Shown here: positions 34,545-44,170 of the stretch, one piece after another | Position numbering within the stretch: position 1 is the first letter of the stretch | Layout: every line of letters starts with the position of its first letter | Source of the DNA: Oncomelania hupensis | Taxonomy: Eukaryota > Mollusca > Gastropoda > Littorinimorpha > Pomatiopsidae | DNA: 64,000 nt | Assembly (NCBI GenBank): GCA_036898135.1 | Contig: CM072514.1 | Span: 80,014,973 to 80,078,972, forward strand | Direction of reading: 5' to 3' | Position numbers and translations under genes: made by a program | The notes under the pieces: generated by a model | The model's input: only the letters and a program-made list of their open reading frames with translations | The model's database searches: none | Told to the model about the DNA's origin: nothing

Positions 34545-34835
34545 CGTTCCTTTTTATCGGGGACTTCTTGGCCGCCTCCCTTGGGGAAGGCGTAGACGCA
34601 GCCTGTTGCGCGCCTAAACCCAACATTAGATGAGTTGTTGAAATTTTGCTGGGGGAGCAAATCGGTGTACCCGGAGAAAAATCCCCGAAACGTTGCCCGA
34701 GTCGAAAGGAAATAATGTTAGGAGAAACATAACGTCCCGATGCTAGATCGATCCCACACCTGTCATGCGCCATTGATTTCTGGCCTGTGGACAAGGCAAG
34801 TTAGTCCCACCTTAGCCCACTTGGCCACAACGATC
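34545..34835 (-). mobile_element. SINE family F copy 2
   Basis: On the minus strand: GTGGCCAAGTGGGCTAAGG (A box, tRNA-Ser/Leu style), GGTGTGGGATCGATC (B box), core GGGGATTTTTCTCCGGGTAC, then AGGCTGCGTCTACGCCTTCC. It retains the head missing from copy 1. Confidence 0.82.
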
Positions 34836-34864
34836 AATACAAATTTCTCTTTTTTATCTGGCAA

Positions 34865-35110
34865 TGTTGTATTGGGTTGTATTGTATTGTATTGTATTGT
34901 ATTGTATTGTACTGTATTGTATTGTATTGTATTGTATTGTATTGCATTGTATTGTACTGCATTGTATTGTATTAATATGACCAACAACTTCCGAGGAGAA
35001 GCCAACAGATGTAAAAATCAAACTTTCTAGCTAAATAGAAAATACTGTTTTTCAGGGAGATCAAGACAAATGTATCGCTTTTATCGGGCAGTATTGTATT
35101 GTATTGTATT
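34865..35110. repeat. (GTATT)n pentanucleotide repeats
   Basis: About 20 units at 34865-34975 and a shorter run at 35090-35110, flanked by two similar segments (CAACTTCCGAGGAGAAGCCA / TAACTTCAGAGAAGAAGCCA), so a larger unit was duplicated. Confidence 0.9.
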
Positions 35111-35499
35111 GCATTAAAATTACAAATAACTTCAGAGAAGAAGCCAAGAGATGTAAAACATAAAAAAAGCTTTCTAGTTAAATAGAAAATATTTCTTAAT
35201 AAATATGGCGTAGGCGTTGTTTATCGCGCAAGCAGGGAAAATCTTATCCATTACCTATCTATTCATTATGCTGTGTTATAAATCTGTTAGCTAGCACATG
35301 GAATAACAGCATGACTATAGCAAATTGGCATCCAGGCAACAACGGTTCTAAAAGACAAAAGGGAAAAGTAGGGTGGGTGGGGGGGAGGGTGAGATTTTAT
35401 CCATTGCCTATCTATTCATTATTCTGTATTATAAATCCTGTAGCTAGAACATGAAACAACACCAGTATTCCTTTAGCAAATTGGCATACATACAATAAG
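35111..35499. other. Intergenic with a short internal duplication
   Basis: ATTCATTATGCTGTGTTATA...GCAAATTGGCAT recurs 130 bases later as ATTCATTATTCTGTATTATA...GCAAATTGGCAT. No coding potential. Confidence 0.6.
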
Positions 35500-35504
35500 C
35501 GCCT

Positions 35505-36880
35505 CTAAATGACAGACATGGCCATACAATTTCGCCTCTAAATAATAGACATTGCCATACAATAAGCACCTCTAAATGACAGACATAGCCATACAATAAG
35601 CATCTCTAAATGACAGACATAGCCATACAATAAGCATCTCTAAATGACAGACAAAGCCATACAATGTCGCCTATAACTGACAGACATAGCCATACAACAA
35701 GCACCTCTAAATGACAGACATAGCCATACAATAAGCACCTCTAAATGACAGACATAGCCATACAACAAGCACCTCTAAATGACAGACATAGCCATACAAC
35801 AAGCACCTCTTAATGACAGACATAGCCATACAATGTCGCCTCTAAATGACAGACATAGCCATACAATGTGGCCTCTAAATGACAGACATAGCCATACAAT
35901 GTCGCCTCTAAATGACAGACATAGCCATACAATGTCGCCTCTAAATGACAGACATAGCCATACAATGTTGCCTCTAAATGACAGACATAGCCATACAATA
36001 AGCACCTCTAACTGACAGACATAGCCATACAATGTTGCCTCTAAATGACAGACATAGCCATACAATAAGCACCTCTAACTGACAGACACAGCCATACAAT
36101 GTCGACTCTAAATGACAGACATAGCCATACAATAAGCACCTCTAAATGACAGACACAGCCATACAATGTCGACTCTAAATGACAGACATAGCCATACAAT
36201 GTTGCCTCTAAATGACAGACATAGCCATACAATGTCGCCTCTAAATGACAGACAGAGACATAAAATGTCGTCTCTAAATGACAGACATAGCCATACAATG
36301 TCGCCTCTAAATGACAGACAGAGACATAAAATGTCGTCTCTAAATGACAGACACAGCCATACAATGTTGCCTCTAAATAACAGACATAGCCATACAATAA
36401 GCACCTCTAAATAACAGACATAGCCATACAATAAGCGCCTCTAAATGACAGACATAGCCATACAATAAGCACCTCTAAATAACAGACATAGCCATACAAT
36501 AAGCACCTCTAAATAACAGACATAGCCATACAATAAGCACCTCTAAATAACAGACATAGCCATACAATAAGCACCTCTAAATAACAGACATAGCCATACA
36601 ATAAGCGCCTCTAAATGACAAACATAGCCATACAACAAGCACCTCTAAATAACAGACATAGCCATACTATAAGCACCTCTAAATGACAAACATAGCCATA
36701 CAATAAGCACCTCTAAATAACAGACATAGCCATACAATAAGCACCTCTAAATAACAGACATAGCCATACAATAAGCGCCTCTAAATGACAAACATAGCCA
36801 TACAACAAGCACCTCTAAATAACAGACATAGCCATACAATAAGCGCCTCTAAATGACAAACATAGCCATACAATAGCGCC
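35505..36880. repeat. Minisatellite of mixed 33- and 34-bp units, about 40 copies
   Basis: The unit reads CTCTAAATGACAGACATAGC then CATACAATAAGCAC (34 bp) or CATACAATGTCGC (33 bp). The 33-bp form is concentrated at 35820-36400, where open frames appear on both strands. The AAATAACAG variant dominates after 36375. These are direct repeats without unique spacers, so not a CRISPR array. Confidence 0.96.
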
Positions 36881-37092
36881 CCTGTTTGTCGCATGCGGTG
36901 TAGCAGTAGTTGTAGTTGTGGTGGCGGTGGACTAGAGTTGACAAAGATGACTCACGCTCGTTACGCCAGCAGGGCTATCATATAATCCTAGTTGATGTGT
37001 TATTATATCGACCCCATAGCTAGCTAGTATAAAGTTGCTGTCTACACCACCTCGTGTCCCAGCAATTAAAACACCATTTGCTGTTACTACTG

Positions 37093-37173
<81 letters not shown>

Positions 37174-37242
37174 TTACTACTACTACTACTTCTATTGCTA
37201 CTACTACTACAGTTACTACAGTACTGCTACTGCTGCTGCTGT
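36881..37242. repeat. (CTA)n microsatellite region
   Basis: About 40 imperfect CTA units (37086-37235), preceded by unremarkable sequence. Confidence 0.85.
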
Positions 37243-37480
37243 CCCAACGCCGTAGCTCAAGTGGTAGAGCGTTCGCTTGGCACACCGATGATTGAGGTTC
37301 GGATCCCGTGGTGGGCGAAATAAAAAACTGGCAATTTTTCACTGTCCATTTTAGCAGTATGATTGCTCTGGTGGTTCAGCGTTGATTCAGGTTCCTACCC
37401 CTTGTTCCCTGGGATGGTTGTCCCCGTCTGCCATATGTCTAATGGTGGGTGTAGACGTTAAACCTCCATTTTCATTCATG
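37243..37480 (+). mobile_element. SINE family B, best copy
   Basis: AACGCCGTAGCTCAAGTGG (A box), GAGGTTCGGATCCCG (B box), then GGCAATTTTTCACTGTCC and a tail CCCTGGGATGGTTGTCC... GGTGTAGACGTTAAACC. The arms outside the promoter boxes do not fold as a tRNA. Confidence 0.85.
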
Positions 37481-37512
37481 CTGCTACTGTTATTACTGCT
37501 GCTGCTGCTGCT

Positions 37513-37690
37513 TCTATCCTATCCTATCCTATCCTATCCTATAACTCGAAAGTAGTTGGGGCACAACACATGATCATTTAACCAGTATACGCCTGATGAG
37601 CATGTCATCGTGTTGTGATGGTCTGTCGGACTTCGTCGTTGGTGATGTGTTGGGTATAGGAAATGCCCAGAAGTCTTCTGTGCTGCTGCT
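37513..37690 (-). mobile_element. LINE 3' fragment, internally deleted
   Basis: It starts with five TATCC units, then CTATAACTCGAAAGTAGTTG and AACCAGTATACGCC, jumps to GAGCATGTCATCGTGTTG and ends near CAGAAGTCTTCTGT. It lacks the central 200 bases present in the other copies. Confidence 0.82.
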
Positions 37691-38239
37691 TTTAGGCTGC
37701 TTCTTCTACAGCTATTATTATTGTAATATTGTAATAATCAAACACGTAAAGTGTTTGCGTATTTTTGAGCTGTATGGTTTTATGAATAAGTATGCTATTT
37801 TTATATCTGAAAGCTACAGCGCTTATCAGTTAGGTATGGTTAAGGCTTTGAGTGGCGATGTCTTAGTTGCGTATGAAGTTATGTTGGGTGACTTGGCTTG
37901 TTTGTCTTTAAATAACAAAACAATTAGACCGGGATTTTATCAATTTTATTAATTAGTAACTGTGTGTACATAATTATATTTAAGCTGACACTGTGTGAAA
38001 GATAAGTTGAATTCAGTTGTATGTGCATATTATTGTGGTTGTATTGTTATTTTATAGTGATAACTGTGTCATATCCTGCTTTTAGCGTTTAGTGTAAATA
38101 GGCGCATGCCTCATGCACTTTAAATGGAATAAAACAACAAACAACAATTACCACTACTGCTGCTGCTATTGCTGCTTCTACTACTACTACTCCTGCTACT
38201 GCTGCCATTTTTGTTTCATTTTATTTGATTTCATAGTTT
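37691..38239. other. Intergenic, AT-rich
   Basis: A 118-codon frame (37596-37952) begins inside the LINE fragment and has no domain. GCT/CTA repeats lie at 38150-38210. Confidence 0.5.
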
Positions 38240-38810
38240 TTTTGTTGCAGTTTATTATCCCTTTCTATCGGGAAACTCTGGGCCGCCTCCCCCTGGGGAA
38301 GGCGTAGTCGCAGCCAGTGGCGCGCCCAAACCCAACCTACCTAACATTATTTGTGATTTTTTGAAATTTTTCTGGGGGAGTAAACCAGAGTACCCGGAGA
38401 AAACCCCGAGACGAAAGGAAATAATATTCGGAGAAACATAACGCCCAGATGCTGGATCGAACCCACACCTGTCAGGCGCCATTGGTTTCTGGCTTGTTGA
38501 TAAGGCAAGTTAGTCCCGCCTTAGCCCACTTAATGTGTAACTGTAGATTATAGTCACACGACACCGAAGCGTATAGGCGACTACTGGTCACATTATTCTG
38601 ACACCAGCGAACCAGTTGAAGGTAAGGGGAAAATAATATGGTCACACATTGGCCAATCCGGGATTCGAACCAGGTACCTTTCGGTTACTAGTAAGACGCT
38701 CTACCAGCTGAGCTACCCGGCCCCGTTAGCCCCCCCCCCTTTTTTTTTTTAAATCAGTTTATAGTCCCCTCTCTTCCCGATAAGGATTTGGCCACAACGC
38801 TAGTTTTTAT
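38240..38810 (-). mobile_element. SINE family F copy 3, split by a SINE family A insertion
   Basis: The family F body is at 38240-38540, and its head resumes near 38785 with TTGGCCACAACGCTAG. Between them lies a minus-strand family A SINE (38541-38727) and a C/T homopolymer pair. On the minus strand family A shows GCCGGGTAGCTCAGCTGGTA and GGTTCGAATCCCGG, and ends in GTGTCGTGTGACTATAATCT. Confidence 0.8.
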
Positions 38811-39420
38811 ACAGCGCGTTTTCATCTCAAGAGCTGCGCGAGGTGCTGACCACTACAGGGTCTTTGATCTTACTCGGGCCGCTGTTGTTGTTGTTTGTAG
38901 ATTATAGTCACACGACACTTTCGCATATAGGTGACTACTGGACCGATTTATACTGACACCAGCGGGCCAGTTGTTGGTAAAGGGGAAAATAATATGATCT
39001 CGGGCCGCCCTTCTTCTTCTTCTTGTATAGAGTAACGTCCCCGGACACATAGCGTATAGGGTACAAAACCGAGCCGCACACTACTTTACTGAACTCTTTT
39101 ATACCTTGGGGGGAGAAAGTATAAACATGCATGCGCGCGTTCCATCGCATGGACTTTAAAGATTCCAACACTGGTGTCCTAGACGGGCGAGTGCCGGCTA
39201 CATAAAGACACCCAGCACGCACTAGGTGCCTTCTCCCCATCTCCGGTCGCCCAAGATTGTGCTCAGCCGTCTGAGCGTCAGACTATGCGCCCAAAGCTTG
39301 CAAGTGGGCGCCTCGGGCGGCTTGAATGAGATGCTGCATCGGCCAGCGCCTTGAGCAGCTCTTGAGCTGGAAAAGCGCTATATAAAAACGATTAAATATT
39401 TATTTAAAAAAAAAAAAAAA
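38811..39420. mobile_element. Cluster of partial SINEs
   Basis: 38811-38860: + strand GCGCGTTTTCATCTCAAGAG segment of a family C-type 3' end. 38896-39000: minus-strand family A 3' half. 39025-39063: minus-strand hairpin segment (GTACCCTATACGC ... GTGTCCGGGGACG). 39060-39405: a + strand element ending GAGCTGGAAAAGCGCTATAT followed by an A-run. Confidence 0.7.
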
Positions 39421-39715
39421 CTTTTACTAATGCATATTAGTACAAGGGCGGATTATGGTCTTGATGAGGGGGGAAGGAGGATTCCTGGTTACGTTATATT
39501 AGATTTAGAGATCTTATAAGGGGAGATAGGACACTCAATCTTACGTCATATGTGGTTATTGTTCCTGACACCTTTCTATTCTTCTTGCAGCCTTATAGAC
39601 AGTGCAATTTGATCATACGTTTTCTCCCAAACTACTGACCAGATTATTGTGAAACTTGGTGTTTAGGTGGGAAGTAATGAGTTCTATGTGAAAATAAGTT
39701 TTCATAATTTTACCT
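39421..39715. other. Intergenic, no feature
   Basis: Nothing recognised. Confidence 0.5.
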
Positions 39716-39724
39716 TTAGACAAT

Positions 39725-39975
39725 TTCCAGTGGATCAGCGCTAACAGCTGGATCATGGCCACTCTGCTAGAGAGGGGATTGTTGTCCAGCCAAGGTGTGC
39801 GAGACTACTTGGCCTACACCGCCAAAATCGGGGAAATGGCCACTAGGTATACCTTGACGTCCGTGCTACAATACGACGAACAGTTTCGCGCCCACCAGGC
39901 TATCTACAACTTCAGGTGGGGCAGTGACTGCCCTCACCTCGCCCTCGTTGCGCTGCGGGAGCGAGCGCAGTCACA
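39725..39975 (+). pseudogene. Retroelement gag-like fragment (zinc-knuckle/recombinase-associated type)
   Basis: An open frame of about 80 residues reads WISANSWIMATLLERG, DYLAYTAKIGEMATRYT, VLQYDEQFRAHQA and FRWGSDCPHLAL. Family knowledge: the pattern of a 'LxYDxxFR..QA...RWG.D.PHL' helix bundle recurs in animal DIRS/Ngaro- or gypsy-type ORF1 proteins. The fragment ends where a family E SINE begins (about 40005). No start or downstream pol region is present. Confidence 0.5.
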
Positions 39976-40004
39976 CCATGAGACAGCGGGACGTCAGAAG
40001 CATC

Positions 40005-40300
40005 GCGCTTTTTCTTTAATGGAACTCAAAGCGCGGCGATCTGAAGAGATCGCTATAACAGAAGTCGGAATAAAAATCCATTTTAATTTTTTTTTTACAT
40101 TTTAGATTGAGTGCATCCAATACCGTTATTAAAGGGAGGGAGGAAACCGGAGCTCCCGGAGAAAATTCTCGTGGTCGTGAAAAGTCTCGTTCCTAGGTCA
40201 TGCGAGTTTGTCCCACTTGGGGTTCGAACCCACGCCCTTCGGCGGAGGATCCTGAGCTTTACGTCCCATCGCTGTATCTTTAAGGACAAGTTTTCTTGTA
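40005..40300 (-). mobile_element. SINE family E copy 1
   Basis: On the minus strand: GGTTCGAACCCCAAGTGGG (B-box region), core GAATTTTCTCCGGGAGCTCC, then CGCCGCGCTTTGAGTTCC. It is parallel to 58925-59190, where the head is complete. Confidence 0.75.
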
Positions 40301-40304
40301 ATGT

Positions 40305-40640
40305 TGCATCTGTATAGAGGGCGAGGCGACGATGTACTGTCGCCCTCAGTTAAGCGCCAGAGGCACCTGCGTAGTAGAGGACGTTGCTGGGTGCCTGCAC
40401 CCAGTTCTATAAAAACCTCCCGCTGCCGTGTGGTTTTACTTCCTATCTGCCTCAGGCCCTATGCCTAGCTTTATGTGGCTATAAGTGTTGATTTGTTTTT
40501 CCCGGGGCCAGCTTGGGCTGGCCCGCCGGACCCTTTCGTTGTTTCCGCCCGGTGAGACCTGGTCCTCTGGGCGCACACATGACCATTCTCTGGGCATAGT
40601 CTGCCCCTGTCCTCTGGACCTGGTCTGGAGGATCTAATCA
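40305..40640 (+). promoter_or_regulatory. LTR-like or promoter-bearing segment with hairpins
   Basis: GAGGGCGA...TCGCCCTC (40317-40346) and GGGCCAGC-TTGG-GCTGGCCC (40504-40523) are perfect stems. CTATAAAAACC (40409) is a good TATA box followed by GC-rich sequence. The segment is much richer in GC than its surroundings. It could be a solo LTR or part of the transposon that follows. Confidence 0.35.
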
Positions 40641-41128
40641 TCACCGCTCGTTACCGTTCACCAGAAGTTGGCCCCCGTTAAGGCAACGCCGTATACGCTC
40701 AGCCACCGCTTATAGTCCCTCCTACCGCTCCGAAAGTTTTGAGCTGCACAAAATATTGCGAGCGGTGAGGAGTGGGCAATTTTCCGCTCCGGCAAAGTTC
40801 ACCACCGCTCCAACAACGCCCAGTCAAAGTTTGGCACCGCTAGACGCAAGTTCGTGAACGCTTGGTTCCGCTAGGCCAACGCAGAAATCTTGAACGCTGG
40901 ACCACCGCTGCTTCGCCAGCTTTGCCCGGGCGGTGATTAAATGTTGCACAAACTTTGGTGGAGCGGTTGTAAGCGTTTTACGAGCGGACACGGGATTGCT
41001 GGAACGGTGTCTGGCGTTGAAGCAGCGATCCATTGCGGTGATGAACTTTGGTTTGGCGTTGATATGGAGGTGTCGGAGCGGGATCAGAATTTGGCTATAA
41101 ATACGGGGAGAAATGGACCTGGAGCCCA

Positions 41129-41332
41129 GAGGGGCCGGGTAGCTCAGTTGGTAAGAGCGTCTTGCTAGTAACCGAAAGGTCGCTGGTTCGAATCCCGGAT
41201 TGGTCAACGTGTGATCATATTATTTTACCCTTTACCAACAACTGGCCCGCTGGTGTCAGTATAAATCGGTCCAGTAGTCACCTATATGCGAAAGTGTCGT
41301 GTGACTATAATCTACAAACAACAACAACAACA
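41129..41332 (+). mobile_element. SINE family A nested in the Harbinger element, 12-bp target duplication
   Basis: ACCTGGAGCCCA flanks it at 41117-41128 and 41333-41344. Head: GGCCGGGTAGCTCAGTTGG (A box) and CTGGTTCGAATCCCGG (B box), a Thr(AGT)-like tRNA sequence whose anticodon stem no longer pairs. The 3' end is CACCTATATGCGAAAGTGTC, GTGTGACTATAATCTACA, then (AAC)n. Confidence 0.93.
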
Positions 41333-41429
41333 ACCTGGAGCCCATTAAGGCATTTGGAATCGAGCTGCCGTTGAGTGCAGACCTCATTTACATCGAATTT
41401 GCTCAAAGTTACAGTAAAACTGTACTACC

Positions 41430-42715
41430 ATGGATGCTGAGAGACTTGCTATGATTGGTGCACTAGTCCAGCAGCAGAATCAGAACCACCTCAGATTGCA
41501 ACAAGCTGTTGACAGAAGGAGAAGAGAGAGAAGGAGAGACAGAGTTGTGTTGGTCAGACAGTGGATTCTGAGAAGGCCTGAACATGGACTTATGACAAGC
41601 TGATGGTGGAGCTGAGGAATGAGGATCCACGGGCCTTCCAGCACTTCATGAGGATGCCACCAGCCATGTTTGATGAAGTTGTACAGAGGCTGACCTCCAG
41701 ATTGACCAAGCAAGACACCAATTACCGAGCAAGCCTGGAACCTGGTCTCAAAGTGGCAATCACCCTACGGCACCTGGCCTCTGGTAACACCTACAGAAAC
41801 ATGCAATACGCCTGGAGGGTTCCCCACAACACCATCAGTGTAGTAGTCAGAGAAGTGGTAAAGGCCATCACTGAGGAGTACACAGATGAACTCGTGTTTT
41901 GCCCAACAACTGAACAAGGATGGAGAGACCTGGCTGACCAATGGTACCAGACATGGAACTTTCCCCACACAGTTGGTGTCATTGATGGCAAGAACGTGGC
42001 CTGTAAAGCTCCTCGTAACTCTGGCTCAGAATTCTACAACTACAAAGGCTTTTACAGCGTGATCCTGTTTGCCATGGTGGATGCTGACTACAAGTTCACC
42101 TACATTGACCTATCAGGCAATGGCTCATCCTCAGACGCTCAGATCTACAACGAAAGTGATCTCCATCGTGGGCTGGACCAGAACAGGATTCATGCCTTTC
42201 CTCAGCCAGATCCCCTACCCAATGACAATCAGGATGTGCCTTACTTCATCATCGGGGATGACGCCTTCTCACTGCGGACCTACCTCATGAAGCCGTACAG
42301 CACCAGAAACCTCACCCACGAAGAGCGCATCTTCAACTATCGGCTATCCAGGGCAAGACGGGTCGTGGAGAATGCCTTCGGCATCCTGGCCAACAGGTTC
42401 CAGATTCTGCTCACCACCATGCAACATCACCATGAAACTGTCAGAACCATCGTGGAAGCTTGCTGCATCCTCCACAACCTGATGCACACCCGCTTCCCAG
42501 TGGTCCAGAACAGACTTGTGGACCGTGCACAACCAGATGGGAACCTGCAGTCTGGAGCATGGAGAGAAGGACGGAACTTGGGGGACACTATCGTTGTGCA
42601 AGGCCCCAACACAGCCTCACGTAATGGGAAGAGGCAGCGAAACCTAGTCAAGCATTGGTGCAACTCCCCATCAGGATCAGTGGATTGGCAGGAGAGAATG
42701 GTGGCTATCAACTGA
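41430..42715 (+). pseudogene. PIF/Harbinger transposase, one apparent frameshift
   Basis: A first frame (41430-41603) encodes an Arg-rich N-terminus (VDRRRRERRR, RQWILRRPEHG). The second frame (ATG at 41603) gives 370 residues: the helical region with NEDPRAFQHFMRM, then the DDE_Tnp_4 nuclease with GVIDG (D128), GNGSSSDAQIY (D178), IIGDDAF and RRVVENAFGIL (E256). The two frames overlap at TGATGG. The homology of RRPEHG and YDKLMVEL across the junction suggests one lost base near 41590. Otherwise the catalytic domain is full length with no internal stop, so this is a young copy. Its usual partner, a Myb-like protein, is not seen nearby. Confidence 0.92.
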
Positions 42716-43075
42716 ACACTGTGCTGCTGCCTTTCCTTCTCCAGCCTTCCCCTTCTTTTGTCCACGTGGCATGATGATCCGTTCAGCTCCGTAGTCAAAA
42801 GCGGTATGCCGCTAAACCAACTTTAAACCCCCGCCGAGCCAACGCCCGCATGCGCAGAATGCCGCTCTATCAACGCTCGCGTCACCGCTAAGCCAACGCT
42901 CGCTACCGTTAAGCCAACGCTATAGCAACGCCGGCATCAGCGGTGCACCGCTAAGGCAACGCCCGTATTTTCGATTTTTTTCCCATTTTGTGCGCGGTGA
43001 CGAGCGTTGTCGAAATTCGGTCCCCCCTCCCTACCGTTCAAGGAACGCTCCAACAAAGTGCGGGCGGTGTGACCG
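42716..43075 (+). repeat. Right subterminal motif array of the Harbinger element
   Basis: Between 42805 and 43065 CAACGC-type and ACCGCT-type motifs recur every 10-20 bases (for example GCTAAGCCAACGCTCGC, GTTAAGCCAACGCTATAG). The left flank mirrors it with AGCGGT and GCGTT. Such arrays are probably transposase-binding sites. Confidence 0.6.
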
Positions 43076-43545
43076 GGCCATTACACTACATACTGGACGT
43101 CGTAGCTGACCTGTGCGCTCCCTCTTTCACGCAACTTTCTTTATGCATCATGACTTCTTATTACATCGACCTCCTTCTATCCAAGTCCCCTATATGCCTA
43201 GAGTGTCCGGGGACGTTAATCTACCATCGTATCGTATCGTGGTGCAGCTCCCGTAGACAGCTGGCAAAAGGTGCCTTAGGGTGGCCAGCCTGCCACTGAC
43301 TGAAGTCTTGTTTAGCAGACAATCGGAGGGTAGTCATGGCCAGCAGCGACGAGGCCGAAGACAGCGCTTGGTTAAAACATAATTTTTTTTTATTTAAGCA
43401 AGCAACTAGAGCATTACAAAGAATACATAATGGCACACAAAAGCAAAGCTTACGTTAGTGCTACCTTTGAACATAAAAACAACAATCAGCTCATCAAAGG
43501 CGGACATAGTTGAACTAAACGCAAACGCAAGGAAAACATACGAAG
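43076..43545. other. Intergenic with a SINE 3' hairpin segment
   Basis: GTCCCCTATATGCC and GTGTCCGGGGACGTTAATCT at 43185-43222, followed by an ATCGT repeat tail. The rest is unclassified. Confidence 0.6.
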
Positions 43546-44170
43546 ACCACAGGGGAAAAAGGGCACATGTCACATTTTCCAATTATTTGAGTTATGTCCC
43601 CTACTATATAAACATAAGCCTGAAGGTTATCAAAATAGTTAAATCCAACCCAAAAAAAGGCCTATGTACTGCTACAGAAACACCCAAAGAAAAGGCATAC
43701 AGGGGAAAAAGGGCACAAGTCCAGACTGTAAAAGGGAAAAAAGGCCTGTGTACTGCTACAGAAACACCCAAAGAAAAGGCATACAGGGGAAAAAGGGCAC
43801 AAGTCCAGACTGTAAAAGGGAAAAAAGGCCTATGTCACAAACAACAATTCCTAGGCAGGTAATGTGACTAGCTTCAGCCAATTCACAACAAGAGAAGAGA
43901 GAGACCGCCTCATTACTGCTTTTAATGAGCTTCAAAACAACCAAGTCCCCTATATGCTTAATTGTCCGGGGACGTTAATCTACTTAATGAATGAATGAAT
44001 TCAAAACAAAGATGCTCAAGACGCTTTTCTGTCTACACTAATCGGTGTGCTAAATGTTGTAAGAAGAAGACCACAGGGGGAAAAGGGCACATGTCACATT
44101 TTCCAATTATTTGATTTCATTTATCTCAAAAGTGGAAATGTGTGACATGTGCCTTTTTTCCCCTGTATTC
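43546..44170. mobile_element. Fold-back MITE family and 84-bp tandem repeat
   Basis: 44074-44166 is an inverted repeat: GGGCACATGTCACATTTTCC on one arm, GGAAATGTGTGACATGTGCC on the other, loop about 25 bases. 43553-43600 holds one arm only. At 43655-43840 an 84-bp unit (GTACTGCTACAGAAACACCC ... AAGGGCACAAGTCCAGACTG) is repeated in tandem with the same AAGGGCACA phrase. A further SINE 3' segment is at 43945-43984. Confidence 0.8.

Larger units (their letters stand above)
40546..43075 (+). mobile_element. PIF/Harbinger DNA transposon with subterminal motif clusters
   Basis: The transposase gene lies at the centre. Both flanks (40640-41060 and 42805-43065) are packed with short GCGGTG/CACCGC and AACGC/GCGTT motifs. 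Candidate ends are GCCCGGTGAGACC at the left and GGCCCGGTCACACC read inward from the right (about 43077). The exact boundary and the 3-bp target duplication are not settled. A family A SINE (41129-41332) is nested inside. Confidence 0.75.

Noticed and set aside
35505..36880. CRISPR-like array
   Set aside because: Units are contiguous 33/34-bp direct repeats without unique spacers and no cas genes are present. It is a eukaryotic minisatellite.
41129..41210. tRNA-Thr gene (also at 38650 and 49241)
   Set aside because: Promoter boxes are good but the anticodon stem does not pair, and the sequence continues into a SINE body with target duplications.
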